A stretch of DNA of 64,000 nt from an uncultured Alphaproteobacteria bacterium (GTDB lineage Bacteria > Pseudomonadota > Alphaproteobacteria > CAAHEQ01 > UBA3637): contig CAKPYQ010000004.1 of NCBI GenBank assembly GCA_934203105.1, positions 11,620 through 75,619 on the forward strand, read 5' to 3'. A model generated the notes under the pieces. The model was not told where the DNA came from, did not search any database, and saw nothing but the letters and a program-made list of their open reading frames with translations. A program made the position numbers and the translations under genes. Numbering within the stretch: position 1 is the first letter of the stretch; each line of letters opens with the position of its first letter. This document shows, one piece after another, positions 44,194 to 52,726 of the stretch.

Positions 44194-45393
44194 ATGTTTA
44201 ATCCAGAAGATCATTATCTATCAAGAGGGCCTGTCCATCAATTTGGAGATGCTAGTGAATGCGACTATAAAATTAAAAATGTAGGTTGGACGTTGGGAAA
44301 CTTTTGTCCTTACCATTGTCGTCACTGCTATTCTCTTTCGGCAAGAAGGGCCGGTGCGAATATGACTAAAGAAATCGTGGATAGAATTATTAATCAACTA
44401 TATAAAAATGGTATTGAAACCATTAATGTTGGAGGAAATGAACCTATTTTTACTAACGGGTCTAAACTTGAAGATACGCTTTTGCCCTACATAATCAATA
44501 AAGTGACTGATTTGGGAATGGAAATAGGCGTCACGACAAGCGGAATAACGTTATTACAATTATACAAGAATTTTCCAGAAGAATTTAAAAAAGTAAACGA
44601 TTTTGATATAAGTTTAGACTCCCCTTTTGAGGAAGAACATAATGAGAATAGAGGAGCAAAACTTTATAACTCAGCAATGGAATGTTTAAAAATATGCCAA
44701 GATACAGGAAAACCTCACGGAATTATTATGACAGGCATGAAATGGAACTTTACGAAACTCCATATAAATGCAATGCTGGAGTTATGTAAAAGAACAAATT
44801 CTAACATAAGAATTAATATTTTTAAACCAATGTCTAAAATACATTATAAAAATATTATTCTGCCTGATCAGCTATTTGAAGGTTTTGATTATTTAATTAA
44901 AAATTGCGAAACTTTGGATATGAGTGAGTCTATTTTAAAAGCAGCATCTCAAACCCCAAATAAAAGTAGATGTCCTTGCGGGCGAACAAGTTTTAGAATT
45001 CATTCTATAACACCTGATGGCAAAGTTTATGTTTCACCATGTGTATATATGCATGACTATAAATCCTCTCTTGATTTGTTAACAAATGAATTAAGTGATA
45101 TTCTTGCTTCAGATGTTTTTAAAGTATTTAGACAAAGAAATGCTCATCCGGAAAAAATAAAAGGATGCTCCGACTGTGAGTTGTTGGATATTTGTGGTGG
45201 AGGTTGTGCTGCACGTTCTTATCTGCATCATGCGATTCAAACAGGAGAAAAATCTTTTATAGAAAAAGATTTTTATTGTCCTAAAGAGCATAAAAGCAGT
45301 CAACATTTTTCTAAGAATTACAATATAGCAAAAGAAGAAAAACTTGTTCATATTGATTATTTGTGTACATGGATAGGGAAACCGAAGGTATGA
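44194..45393 (+). CDS. Radical SAM protein with SPASM-like C-terminus (cluster gene 1)
   Basis: 399 residues from ATG 44194, six bases after GAAAGG; ATG 44188 is too close to that site. The radical SAM cluster motif C-x3-C-x2-C is C38, C42, C45 (NFCPYHCRHCYS), with GGNEP (about 90) near the AdoMet site. The C-terminal part holds CPCGRTSF, a VSPCVYMHD segment and GCSDCELLDICGGGC, a seven-cysteine SPASM-type auxiliary iron-sulfur domain. SPASM enzymes commonly modify peptides or amino acids. Its last codons overlap the synthetase-like gene (ATGA at 45390), so the two are made together. Confidence 0.88.
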   Translation: MFNPEDHYLSRGPVHQFGDASECDYKIKNVGWTLGNFCPYHCRHCYSLSARRAGANMTKEIVDRIINQLYKNGIETINVGGNEPIFTNGSKLEDTLLPYIINKVTDLGMEIGVTTSGITLLQLYKNFPEEFKKVNDFDISLDSPFEEEHNENRGAKLYNSAMECLKICQDTGKPHGIIMTGMKWNFTKLHINAMLELCKRTNSNIRINIFKPMSKIHYKNIILPDQLFEGFDYLIKNCETLDMSESILKAASQTPNKSRCPCGRTSFRIHSITPDGKVYVSPCVYMHDYKSSLDLLTNELSDILASDVFKVFRQRNAHPEKIKGCSDCELLDICGGGCAARSYLHHAIQTGEKSFIEKDFYCPKEHKSSQHFSKNYNIAKEEKLVHIDYLCTWIGKPKV

Positions 45394-47147
45394 CAACATC
45401 TGTTTTTACTTCTGATGATATGAATGATAATACTTCCGACTTATTATTTTGGGGAAAGTCTATTTTCCAGATAGAAAAAAGTATTCGAGCTTCTTGGCGA
45501 AAAAAAAATTTATATTCTTTTTCATCAGATAAACGGAAAAAATGTTTTTTGATTGAACCTCCTCCACCAACGTTAGTAAAAAAATTATATGTGGGGCATT
45601 TGTATAATCATTGTCCTATAGATATTATAGCTCGATATAAAAGAATGCGAGGATACAATGTTTTTTATCCTGTCGGTTTTGACACAACAGGACTTCCAAC
45701 AAAAGATGCTTTTGAACAATGGTTAAACATACAAGAGAATAAAAAACTAGGAGACCGCAATTCCTTTGATATATTTTTAGATGAACGTTCTCAGATGTAT
45801 TTAAATGTTTTTTCTGATTTAGGATTAAGCTTAAATCCTAAGTATAAGTATGAAACATCAAGTAAAGCAATGAGAGATTTTACTAAGAATGTTTTTGAAA
45901 AATTATTTAAAGAAAATTCTATCTATTTTCATGAAGGTCATTGGTTTCTTAAAGTCTCGGATATAAATAAAGAAGTATCTGCTTTTTTTCAAGATGTTAA
46001 GTTTGTTCCACACTTTAAGTCCAACCAATTTCATAATCATATACGTTCCATGAATCATGATTGGCTTTTTTCAAAAGAAAGAGATTATGGCATTAAAATA
46101 CCTGTAAAATACTGTTCTAAATGCAAAAAACCACACTTACTATCTCAATCACACTGTTGTGAAGGTGCAGAGTTTAATATAGAAAAAAATGTCTTTAGTG
46201 TATGGTTTATGGCAGCTTTAATTCCATGGTTTCTTTCCTTCGTAGTTAGAGGCGATAAAAATTTTCAATTATACGATATTCGAGCAAATGGGGCACATAA
46301 TATTTGTTCTTGGGATTTTTATACTGCAATACTTGGATATGTTACATTTAAAAAAGTTCCATGGAAATCAATTGTGGTTTCTGGAATCGTAAAACTAACG
46401 GATGAAGAATGGAATGATGGAAGAGAAGAATCACCAATGAATCCGCCATATTTAATAAGAAAGTACGGTGCCGATGCGATTCGTTTCTGGTGTTCTAGTG
46501 CCAGCACAGGGAAAGATGTTGTTTTTTCTGAAAAGAAAATAAAAGAAGGACACCATTTATTATATAAACTTCTCAATGCAGGCATTTTAGTAAAAAAAAT
46601 AAACCAAAAATCAAAAAATAGGAACATATCAATTGTACATAATGTTTTTGATGCCTGGATTATAGATGAATATAATAAAATGCTAAATTCTTTTATTCAA
46701 TATTTGGATGAATATGATTTTAATGCAGCACTAAAAAAAATCAATTATTTTTTTAAGATTTTTTCGGGTATATATTTAGAAATAGTAAAAAAACGTTTAT
46801 ATGAAAAAAAACAATTAAACAACGTTTACTTTGATGTATTTTTTAATCTTTTAAAATGCTATTCTCCTTTTTTCCCTCATATAACAGATTATATTTATCA
46901 AAATGTATTTAAACGATTTTATCCTCAAAAAAGTAGTATTCACCTTTTTGAAATAGAATATATGAAAACTACAAACAAAAATAATGATAACTCTTTTGTT
47001 GAAGAGCTTCTTTTGAAATTAGAAAAAATGAAAAGGACGCATTCCAATACTTTAGAATTAGATAATAAATATGCTGATATTGCAAATAAAGTTTTAGATG
47101 ATATAAAAATGTTATCAGCTGTTGAACAATTGTTATTTGTGCAATAA
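45390..47147 (+). CDS. Aminoacyl-tRNA synthetase-like protein (class I, Val/Ile/Leu type) lacking a canonical KMSKS loop
   Basis: 585 residues from ATG 45390 (ATGA overlap with gene 1; an in-frame GTG lies at 45363). The HIGH-type motif is KKLYVGHLYNH (about 64-74), followed by PVGFDTTGLPT (about 94). A zinc knuckle IPVKYCSKCKKPH (about 227) and GADAIRFWCSSAS-like motifs (from about 362) match Val/Ile-type synthetases. The editing insert is strongly reduced: only ~130 residues separate the Rossmann half-motifs. The expected KMSKS loop is replaced by LTDEEWNDGREESPMNPP. The C-terminus keeps a helical anticodon-binding-like part (CYSPFFPHITDYIYQNVF). It may charge or use an amino acid for the cluster's product. 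Confidence 0.85.
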   Translation: MTTSVFTSDDMNDNTSDLLFWGKSIFQIEKSIRASWRKKNLYSFSSDKRKKCFLIEPPPPTLVKKLYVGHLYNHCPIDIIARYKRMRGYNVFYPVGFDTTGLPTKDAFEQWLNIQENKKLGDRNSFDIFLDERSQMYLNVFSDLGLSLNPKYKYETSSKAMRDFTKNVFEKLFKENSIYFHEGHWFLKVSDINKEVSAFFQDVKFVPHFKSNQFHNHIRSMNHDWLFSKERDYGIKIPVKYCSKCKKPHLLSQSHCCEGAEFNIEKNVFSVWFMAALIPWFLSFVVRGDKNFQLYDIRANGAHNICSWDFYTAILGYVTFKKVPWKSIVVSGIVKLTDEEWNDGREESPMNPPYLIRKYGADAIRFWCSSASTGKDVVFSEKKIKEGHHLLYKLLNAGILVKKINQKSKNRNISIVHNVFDAWIIDEYNKMLNSFIQYLDEYDFNAALKKINYFFKIFSGIYLEIVKKRLYEKKQLNNVYFDVFFNLLKCYSPFFPHITDYIYQNVFKRFYPQKSSIHLFEIEYMKTTNKNNDNSFVEELLLKLEKMKRTHSNTLELDNKYADIANKVLDDIKMLSAVEQLLFVQ

Positions 47148-47161
47148 TATAAGGAGAGTAT

Positions 47162-48076
47162 ATGACAAATTCTATAAGAGAAAGTTCTAAAAACATTTGT
47201 TGTTATCGTCCAATTTCTGGAAATAAGACACGTTTAATCTGGAATATAACAGGATTTTGTAATTTAAACTGTCGGCACTGTTTTATAAAAAAATATCCAG
47301 CATCTGAAAGAAAAGAAAGAGAGCTTTCGTTTTCTAGATGTTTAGAACTAATCAGAGAATTTCCTAATGTTAAAATTGGAAAAGTTATGTTAACAGGAGG
47401 AGAACCTTTTTCTCGTTCTGACCTACCCGATATTATAACGGCCATAAAGGAAATTGATAAAAATATAATCATTGATATCACAACAAATTTAACATATTTG
47501 AGTGATGATATTATTGCTCAATTAAAGCGAGTTGGAATTGATGAAATTACAACTTCTTTAGATGGAGATGAAGAAGTACATGATTTTATCCGTCAATCAA
47601 AGGGAAATTTTAAAATCGTAACACAAAATATAAAAAAATTACGTCAAGCTAATATATTGGTGGATGTTGTCTGTGTCGTTCAACGTTCTAATTTTAGAAT
47701 TCTGGAAAAAATTATTGCTATTGCAGAAGAATTAGATATTACTTCATTGACATTTTCTGATTTAATCGTTCCAGAAGGAATAGATTATTCATTAGAAATA
47801 TTAAGTGCGTCTGAAAAAACGGAAATAATTAAATATTTAGACGGTATCAGAAAAAGCAGATTAAATATTTCAGATAAAATACCTGTCAGAATGGTTGGTT
47901 TTGATTCTGCAAAAAAGATAAGTCATCCTTGTTTAATGAGTAATATTTTAACTATAACGAACGAAAATAAATTGTGTCGTTGTTTGTTGTCAGATTCTGC
48001 TGATGGTGAAAATATAGCGAATGTTTCTTTGCAAGAAGCTATAAAAAAGATAAAACCAGTAAATTGCTTTAAATAA
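47162..48076 (+). CDS. Radical SAM protein (cluster gene 2)
   Basis: 304 residues. The motif GFCNLNCRHCF gives C-x3-C-x2-C at about residues 37-44, TGGEPFSR (about 79) is the GGE strand, and STSLDGDEEVHDFIRQ-like substrate-strand sequence follows (TTSLDGDEEVHDF). The C-terminus has CLMSNILTITNENKLCRCLL, a short cysteine set that could hold an auxiliary cluster. It starts 14 bases after the synthetase-like gene with AGGAGAG. The family resembles peptide-modifying (PqqE/MoaA-like) enzymes; the substrate is unknown. Confidence 0.88.
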   Translation: MTNSIRESSKNICCYRPISGNKTRLIWNITGFCNLNCRHCFIKKYPASERKERELSFSRCLELIREFPNVKIGKVMLTGGEPFSRSDLPDIITAIKEIDKNIIIDITTNLTYLSDDIIAQLKRVGIDEITTSLDGDEEVHDFIRQSKGNFKIVTQNIKKLRQANILVDVVCVVQRSNFRILEKIIAIAEELDITSLTFSDLIVPEGIDYSLEILSASEKTEIIKYLDGIRKSRLNISDKIPVRMVGFDSAKKISHPCLMSNILTITNENKLCRCLLSDSADGENIANVSLQEAIKKIKPVNCFK

Positions 48077-48090
48077 AAAAGGATAAATAC

Positions 48091-49188
48091 ATGTTAAAAG
48101 AGTTAGATTTACATATAACTAACCGATGCACATCAAAGTGTCAGTACTGTTCATTTTCTTCTGGTCGGTTAAAATTAGACGAATTGAGTTTCGATGAAAT
48201 AAAACAGCAAATAGAAGATGCTATTTCTCTCGGTTGTGAACATGTTCACATAACAGGTGGAGAACCATTACTGAGAGATGATGTTTTTGATATTATAGAA
48301 TTTGTAATATCAAAAAAACTTAAGGCTAGATTACAAACCAACGGAACATTACTAGATACAGAAAAAATCAAACGATTACAAAATATTGGTTTAAAATCAA
48401 TCATGATTAGCCTTGATTCTTACCTTGAAAATATTCATGATCAGACAAGAGGAAAAGGAACTTATAAAACAACACTATCTGCAATTAAATCTATTTTAAA
48501 AACAGATATTTCATTACGAGTCAATTCTGTTATTACAAAAGTTAATTATCAGAGTATTTATAAAACGATAAAGTTTCTTTATGATATGGGAATAAAAAAT
48601 TATTCTGCTTTTTATTTTTCTCCTATTGGTGTGGGACGATCTCGTATAGAGGATTGGCTTTCTCCAATAGAATATAAAAACTTTTGGAACGAACTAAATC
48701 AAAAAATAAAAGAACAAAAATATTTGTTTCCAGATATGAATATAGTTATTGAAAAAGGTTATGCTGATTGGAATGAAGCACGAAAAATAGATGTGAGCAA
48801 TTTTTCTGGATGCGGTGGTGGATGTATGAATTCATACGAAAAAAGAGAATATCTTATTTTAAGGAGTGATGGAAATGTTTATCCATGTATTATGGCAATC
48901 GACGGCATTCCTTTAGGAAATGTGAGACAAACGTCTCTAAAAGATATTCATGAGAACTCTTCTGTGTGGTCAAACATGTGCCTTAAAAATGATCCAGAAT
49001 GTATTGATTGTGAGCATTTTAAACTTTGTGGAGAAGGTTGTAGATTTTATCCCGATATACCTGATACAAAAAAAATGCTTCACGATCATAGATGCATAAA
49101 GGGACAAATTGTTCCTCTATGTCCCATTATGAAGTATAATATGTTAAATGAACGACTAGGAGGGTCTTCAGATGATGTAATGGAGTAA
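48091..49188 (+). CDS. Radical SAM/SPASM protein (cluster gene 3)
   Basis: 365 residues. The motif NRCTSKCQYCSF gives C-x3-C-x2-C at about 13-20, HITGGEPLLRDDVF (about 54) is the GGE strand. The SPASM domain has GGGCMN (about 247), DGNVYPCIMAIDGIPLGNVR (about 262-281) and DCEHFKLCGEGCRFYP (about 309). It starts 14 bases after gene 2 and ends one base before the convergent amidohydrolase. Three different radical SAM proteins in one operon imply sequential radical chemistry on a shared substrate. Confidence 0.9.
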   Translation: MLKELDLHITNRCTSKCQYCSFSSGRLKLDELSFDEIKQQIEDAISLGCEHVHITGGEPLLRDDVFDIIEFVISKKLKARLQTNGTLLDTEKIKRLQNIGLKSIMISLDSYLENIHDQTRGKGTYKTTLSAIKSILKTDISLRVNSVITKVNYQSIYKTIKFLYDMGIKNYSAFYFSPIGVGRSRIEDWLSPIEYKNFWNELNQKIKEQKYLFPDMNIVIEKGYADWNEARKIDVSNFSGCGGGCMNSYEKREYLILRSDGNVYPCIMAIDGIPLGNVRQTSLKDIHENSSVWSNMCLKNDPECIDCEHFKLCGEGCRFYPDIPDTKKMLHDHRCIKGQIVPLCPIMKYNMLNERLGGSSDDVME

Positions 49189-50166
49189 TTATCTACAGTT
49201 ACATTGTCTTTCCCCGAGTATAAAACTAATTGTATTTTGAGACGCGATTCTTCTTCGTAATGGTTGTGCTAACCCTTTTAATAAAGTTACTTCATCTTGA
49301 TAAGTTGTAACATCTTTTGGGGTTGTTGTCGCTAGTTTTGCGGTATAGTTATACGGCATATCTGTTCCCCATATTAGATTATCGGGTAAAACTTCGTATA
49401 AATATCTTAAAACGTTTAATGGATCATCTTTATTAATTTTAAATGTTGCTTTATGGATATCTTTATTTTTTAAAAAATCGGCATATAGACCCAAAAAAGG
49501 ACATAAATCAACATATAAATTTGGTAATGGATGATTAGAGAGCATTTCAAAGAAAGGTTTATTAAATCGTCCGATGTGGGCTGCACAAATTCTCAGGTGC
49601 GGGATGCTTTTCGCCAATTTATAAATATTAACAGCCGACGTCATATCATCTTTTCCAGAATGAATCAATAATGGCAAATTATTGTCTTCAAGGAATTGAA
49701 TTAATTTTGGATGTTTCAAAATATCTAAAGCGGTGTGCTGATCGCAAAAGGTATGATATTTTAAACCATATATTTCATGATGTTTATTTAATGCTTTTAA
49801 ATTTTCTACTTGTTCAGAAACATTAGCATTTAAACTAAAACCCATAAAAGGTAAGATTCGTTCTGTTCCAAAATGTTCTATCTGTTCAACTAAATTTCTG
49901 TTTTCAATTTCAAACGGCAACTTACATAAATTTGACGGCCTAAAATTAAAACCATTGAGGTAACTAGTTATATCATAAAAAAGAGTATTTGGAAAAGGAA
50001 AAGTGATAGCAAAATCAATTTCATTTTCTTTAATAGTTTTTTCTAAATTTACAACATTCTGATTGGTTGGATTTAAGCCATTTACAGTATTATAAAAATC
50101 CATTCCGCTACAATGCGTATGACAGTCTATCAGTTTTTCGCTTAAATCATCTATTTTCTTTTTCAT
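49189..50166 (-). CDS. Amidohydrolase family 2 (TIM-barrel) protein
   Basis: 325 residues. Metal-site motifs: IDCHTHCSG (from about 13, H16 and H18), LPLLIHSG (about 170), ICAAHIGRF (about 193) and LIWGTDMP (about 262, the last Asp). This is the amidohydrolase-2 fold used by hydrolases and decarboxylases. It ends one base after the radical SAM operon ends, facing it, and lies alone with 60 bases before the next gene. The convergent position suggests, but does not prove, a role on the cluster's product. Confidence 0.85.
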   Translation of the reverse strand: MKKKIDDLSEKLIDCHTHCSGMDFYNTVNGLNPTNQNVVNLEKTIKENEIDFAITFPFPNTLFYDITSYLNGFNFRPSNLCKLPFEIENRNLVEQIEHFGTERILPFMGFSLNANVSEQVENLKALNKHHEIYGLKYHTFCDQHTALDILKHPKLIQFLEDNNLPLLIHSGKDDMTSAVNIYKLAKSIPHLRICAAHIGRFNKPFFEMLSNHPLPNLYVDLCPFLGLYADFLKNKDIHKATFKINKDDPLNVLRYLYEVLPDNLIWGTDMPYNYTAKLATTTPKDVTTYQDEVTLLKGLAQPLRRRIASQNTISFILGERQCNCR

Positions 50167-50227
50167 TTTATTGCACCTTATGATTAAAACTAAAACAATG
50201 AGATTTTAACACAAAAATTAAGAAAAG

Positions 50228-50707
50228 TCAATAGATATATCCATTGTCTATTTTTATAAAAGATTCATCTGCAATTGGTTCTTCAAACTGTTTTTTCAGT
50301 TCATCGAAATGTTTTAAATTGTGAATTGCAATGGCTCCACTTCTTTTAGAAATTCTTTCTTTTAAAACAGCATCCGGAGCATAAATATAATGAATAATCG
50401 GGAAAAAGCCTAACTCAAGTGCTTTTTTTATGGCTTCTTTCCGACTTTCCGTTGTCCAAAACCCCATATCAAAAATAACAGATTTATTTTGTTTGGCATA
50501 TTCAGAGGCTTTTTCCCATAGCAGAGCGATTGTTTTTGAAAAGCACTCATCCCAATTTTCTTCATATTCTGTTTTATCGAATAATTCCATACAGTACTGG
50601 TCTGGATTTAAATGAATAGCTCCCGTTTCTTTTGAAAGTTTTTGGGAATAAGTTGTTTTTCCAGCCCCTAAAAATCCACAAATAAGGTAACACACGGGAA
50701 CTGTCAT
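50228..50707 (-). CDS. P-loop kinase (AAA_33/zeta-toxin-like)
   Basis: 159 residues. Walker A is CGFLGAGKTTYS (about 10-21); DQYCMELFDK matches the acidic second strand; WTTESRKEAIKKALELGFFP and SKRSGAIAIHNL complete the small kinase fold. Related proteins phosphorylate nucleosides, antibiotics or other small metabolites. It overlaps the preceding Nudix gene by four bases, so the three genes from 51551 form one unit. Confidence 0.85.
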   Translation of the reverse strand: MTVPVCYLICGFLGAGKTTYSQKLSKETGAIHLNPDQYCMELFDKTEYEENWDECFSKTIALLWEKASEYAKQNKSVIFDMGFWTTESRKEAIKKALELGFFPIIHYIYAPDAVLKERISKRSGAIAIHNLKHFDELKKQFEEPIADESFIKIDNGYIY

Positions 50708-51120
50708 TTATGAATCTCCCATTGTTTTACAATTTCTTTTAAAAATGCATCCAATTTGGGATCATCTTTTGTTGTCCAATCATAGACCACATGTTCCGAA
50801 CTTAAAGTAATTTTTGGTTTGCTTTGCAATTCAACTTTATAATTTAGTTGCAAGTATCTTTCGGTTTTATCTTCATTCATAAACTCCTCGGAAATACCAA
50901 TCAGTTCCTTTTTGTTATGTGTGATATCAATACCGATTTCTTCTTTTATTTCACGAATTAAAGCATTTTCTATAGTTTCAGATGCCTCCACACCACCACC
51001 AGGGAACTCCCAACAGTTAGGCAAAAAATCATCTGTTTCAGATCGCTTGATAATCAAAAAACGACCTTTATGAATAATCATCCCACAAACACATAATTTA
51101 GTTTTTTGTGCCATTTTCAT
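50704..51120 (-). CDS. Nudix hydrolase (MutT-like)
   Basis: 138 residues with the full Nudix box GGGVEASETIENALIREIKE (about 42-61), continued by EIGID, giving the RExxEE metal site. It has an N-terminal CGMIIHKGRFLIIKRSE strand. Nudix enzymes hydrolyse nucleoside diphosphates linked to other groups, often as housecleaning. The gene overlaps both its neighbours by four bases (ATGA), so translation is coupled. Confidence 0.9.
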   Translation of the reverse strand: MKMAQKTKLCVCGMIIHKGRFLIIKRSETDDFLPNCWEFPGGGVEASETIENALIREIKEEIGIDITHNKKELIGISEEFMNEDKTERYLQLNYKVELQSKPKITLSSEHVVYDWTTKDDPKLDAFLKEIVKQWEIHK

Positions 51121-51551
51121 CCCCTTTCCGAATAATATTTTTTAGTCCAAATACTTTGCAAAGCCTGCAATGTGGTTGGAGCGATTTTTTCAAATGGTAA
51201 ATTATCCTTTCTAAAAAATTGCATATCGGCACATTTAGACGGTTCTAGATTTTGCAATTCACCTTTAAAATCTTTTATAAGGAAATACAAATCCATCCGT
51301 TTGTTTTCACCGACTAGATTATGAACGATGTGAGCAAACACAACCTCTTTAACATCTACATCTATGCCCAGTTCTTCTTTGGCTTCTCGGACAACGGCTT
51401 GAGACGCGGTTTCATTTTCTTCTATATGACCGGCCGGCAATACCCACCACCCATCTTTAAAATAACCGTCCGTCCGATAGAACAACAAGATTTTATTGTC
51501 TTGCTCCAAAATAAAACTGACAGTGGCATTAAACTTGATCCGTTCAGACAT
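51117..51551 (-). CDS. Nudix hydrolase
   Basis: 144 residues from ATG 51551, chosen because GGAGGAAG precedes it; a GTG at 51554 is in frame. The Nudix box is GHIEENETASQAVVREAKEE (about 40-59), with LGID after it. WWVLPAGHIE is typical of ADP-ribose/ADP-sugar type members. Last enzyme before the Nudix-kinase pair; the three genes overlap. Confidence 0.9.
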   Translation of the reverse strand: MSERIKFNATVSFILEQDNKILLFYRTDGYFKDGWWVLPAGHIEENETASQAVVREAKEELGIDVDVKEVVFAHIVHNLVGENKRMDLYFLIKDFKGELQNLEPSKCADMQFFRKDNLPFEKIAPTTLQALQSIWTKKYYSERG

Positions 51552-51605
51552 CACTTCCTCCGTTTAGACTAAATTATAAAACATCTTAAAAAGAAAGTCA
51601 AAAAA

Positions 51606-52091
51606 TTAAATGCTTTCTATCATTTCAACAGGTTTGTTTTCTTTTTTTTTTGCTTTCTCTAATAAAATGGGCAAGTATTTCTTTTCGTATTCATGACTCC
51701 ACCGTAAAAGACGAAAAAGCGTAATCGGATTTTCACGGTGTTTTTTAGGCTCAATATGAAACATTCGGCGGAGAGAACGTTTTATTATTCGATACTGCCT
51801 TAGTCGGCGGGGCGGTTTTAAAATTATGACTTTATCGGCTTGTTCAATAACGGGTATAATCCAATCTTGAAAATAGACCCCTTCTAAAATCCAATTTTTA
51901 TTTTCAGATAAAATTTGATTTAACAGAGCCAATCTTTCTTCTTTGGGACGACGCAGATTAAATGCATTCGGACGGTTAATCCACTTAACCTCATCCAAAT
52001 CAAAACAAGGTATATTTAATTCTTGCGATAATTTTTTGGCATAAGTGGTTTTGCCACTCCCCGGTCCACCTGAAATATAAATTTTAGGCAT
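51606..52091 (-). CDS. Small P-loop kinase (AAA family, adenylate-kinase-like)
   Basis: 161 residues from ATG 52091 with GGAGGAAG upstream; a longer in-frame start at 52151 runs through the remnant gene and is rejected. Walker A is ISGGPGSGKTTYAKKL (about 6-21), FDLDEVKW (about 31) the second acidic strand, NWILEGVYFQDW (about 63) and RIIKRSLRRMFHIEP the lid-like end. It is a paralogue of gene 57556. Related proteins are annotated as topology modulators or adenylate kinases; the substrate is unknown. Confidence 0.82.
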   Translation of the reverse strand: MPKIYISGGPGSGKTTYAKKLSQELNIPCFDLDEVKWINRPNAFNLRRPKEERLALLNQILSENKNWILEGVYFQDWIIPVIEQADKVIILKPPRRLRQYRIIKRSLRRMFHIEPKKHRENPITLFRLLRWSHEYEKKYLPILLEKAKKKENKPVEMIESI

Positions 52092-52170
52092 AAACTTCCT
52101 CCCATTTATAGCCTTGGATTTTGCGTTCCAAGTTCCAATCCGTTTGCCCATGTCTGAGTAAATAAATCAC
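52084..52170 (-). pseudogene. N-terminal fragment of a histidine phosphatase (phosphoglycerate-mutase family)
   Basis: On the minus strand a GTG at 52170, eight bases after GAGGAGG, begins VIYLLRHGQTDWNLERKIQG and stops 28 codons later at 52084-52086. RHGQTDWN is the catalytic N-terminus of the family (RHG motif) with the usual ERKIQG strand next. The rest is gone, and the next gene starts inside it (ATG 52091). It is a clear gene remnant. Confidence 0.8.
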
Positions 52171-52234
52171 CCGAAATCCTCCTCAGTTCTGGAAATAAGA
52201 ATAACAAAAAAATCAACCGATTTCAAGTTTATTC

Positions 52235-52726
52235 TTACCTATAATTCTTTTTCAAAACGGATGATTGGAATATCAAACTTCCAAAATTTTTTTCAGGAAT
52301 ATCAGATTTTATCATTCCCTGTTTCTGATAGAACCCGATTGAAGGTCCATCCTTGATTGTCCACACAATTAACTTATTATAGCCGTCTTGTTTTTTTAAT
52401 CGGCAAATTTCTTCCATTAAAGCGCTTCCGACACCTTGTTTTTGAAAGTCAGGATGAACATAAAGCATTTGAATTTCAACAGCTCTCTCTTCCGGATATT
52501 CAAGAGTTAAAAATCCAACAACGTGATTTTCTGTTTCGGCAACATAATATTCAACTTCTTTAATACGGTTGGCTGTTCGTTCTATAACCGCTTCATCAAA
52601 AGGCATATTATCCAGAAAGTCATTAGGTAAAAATCCTCGATAGCAGGCTTGGTAAGCATGATAGTGAGCAGACTTAATATCTCTGGCATCATTTGGTATC
52701 GCTTTACGAATTTTTATTTGCATCAT
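52235..52726 (-). CDS. GNAT acetyltransferase
   Basis: 163 residues. RKAIPNDARDIKSAHYHAYQ start, VGFLTLEYPEERAVEIQMLY strand, YVHPDFQKQGVGSALMEEIC (acetyl-CoA loop Q-x-x-G-x-G/A, about 90-109) and a C-terminal SIGFYQKQGMIKSD. Substrate unknown. Its start overlaps the end of the kinase-pyrophosphatase gene by 23 bases. Confidence 0.88.
   Translation of the reverse strand: MMQIKIRKAIPNDARDIKSAHYHAYQACYRGFLPNDFLDNMPFDEAVIERTANRIKEVEYYVAETENHVVGFLTLEYPEERAVEIQMLYVHPDFQKQGVGSALMEEICRLKKQDGYNKLIVWTIKDGPSIGFYQKQGMIKSDIPEKNFGSLIFQSSVLKKNYR

Noticed and set aside
44040..49190. Precursor peptide gene for the radical SAM cluster
   Set aside because: The gaps within the operon are 14 bases and the upstream region holds no short frame with a ribosome site; none can be supported.
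52092..52151. Longer start for the kinase at 51606
   Set aside because: The added 20 residues come from the histidine phosphatase remnant in another frame and lack a ribosome site.
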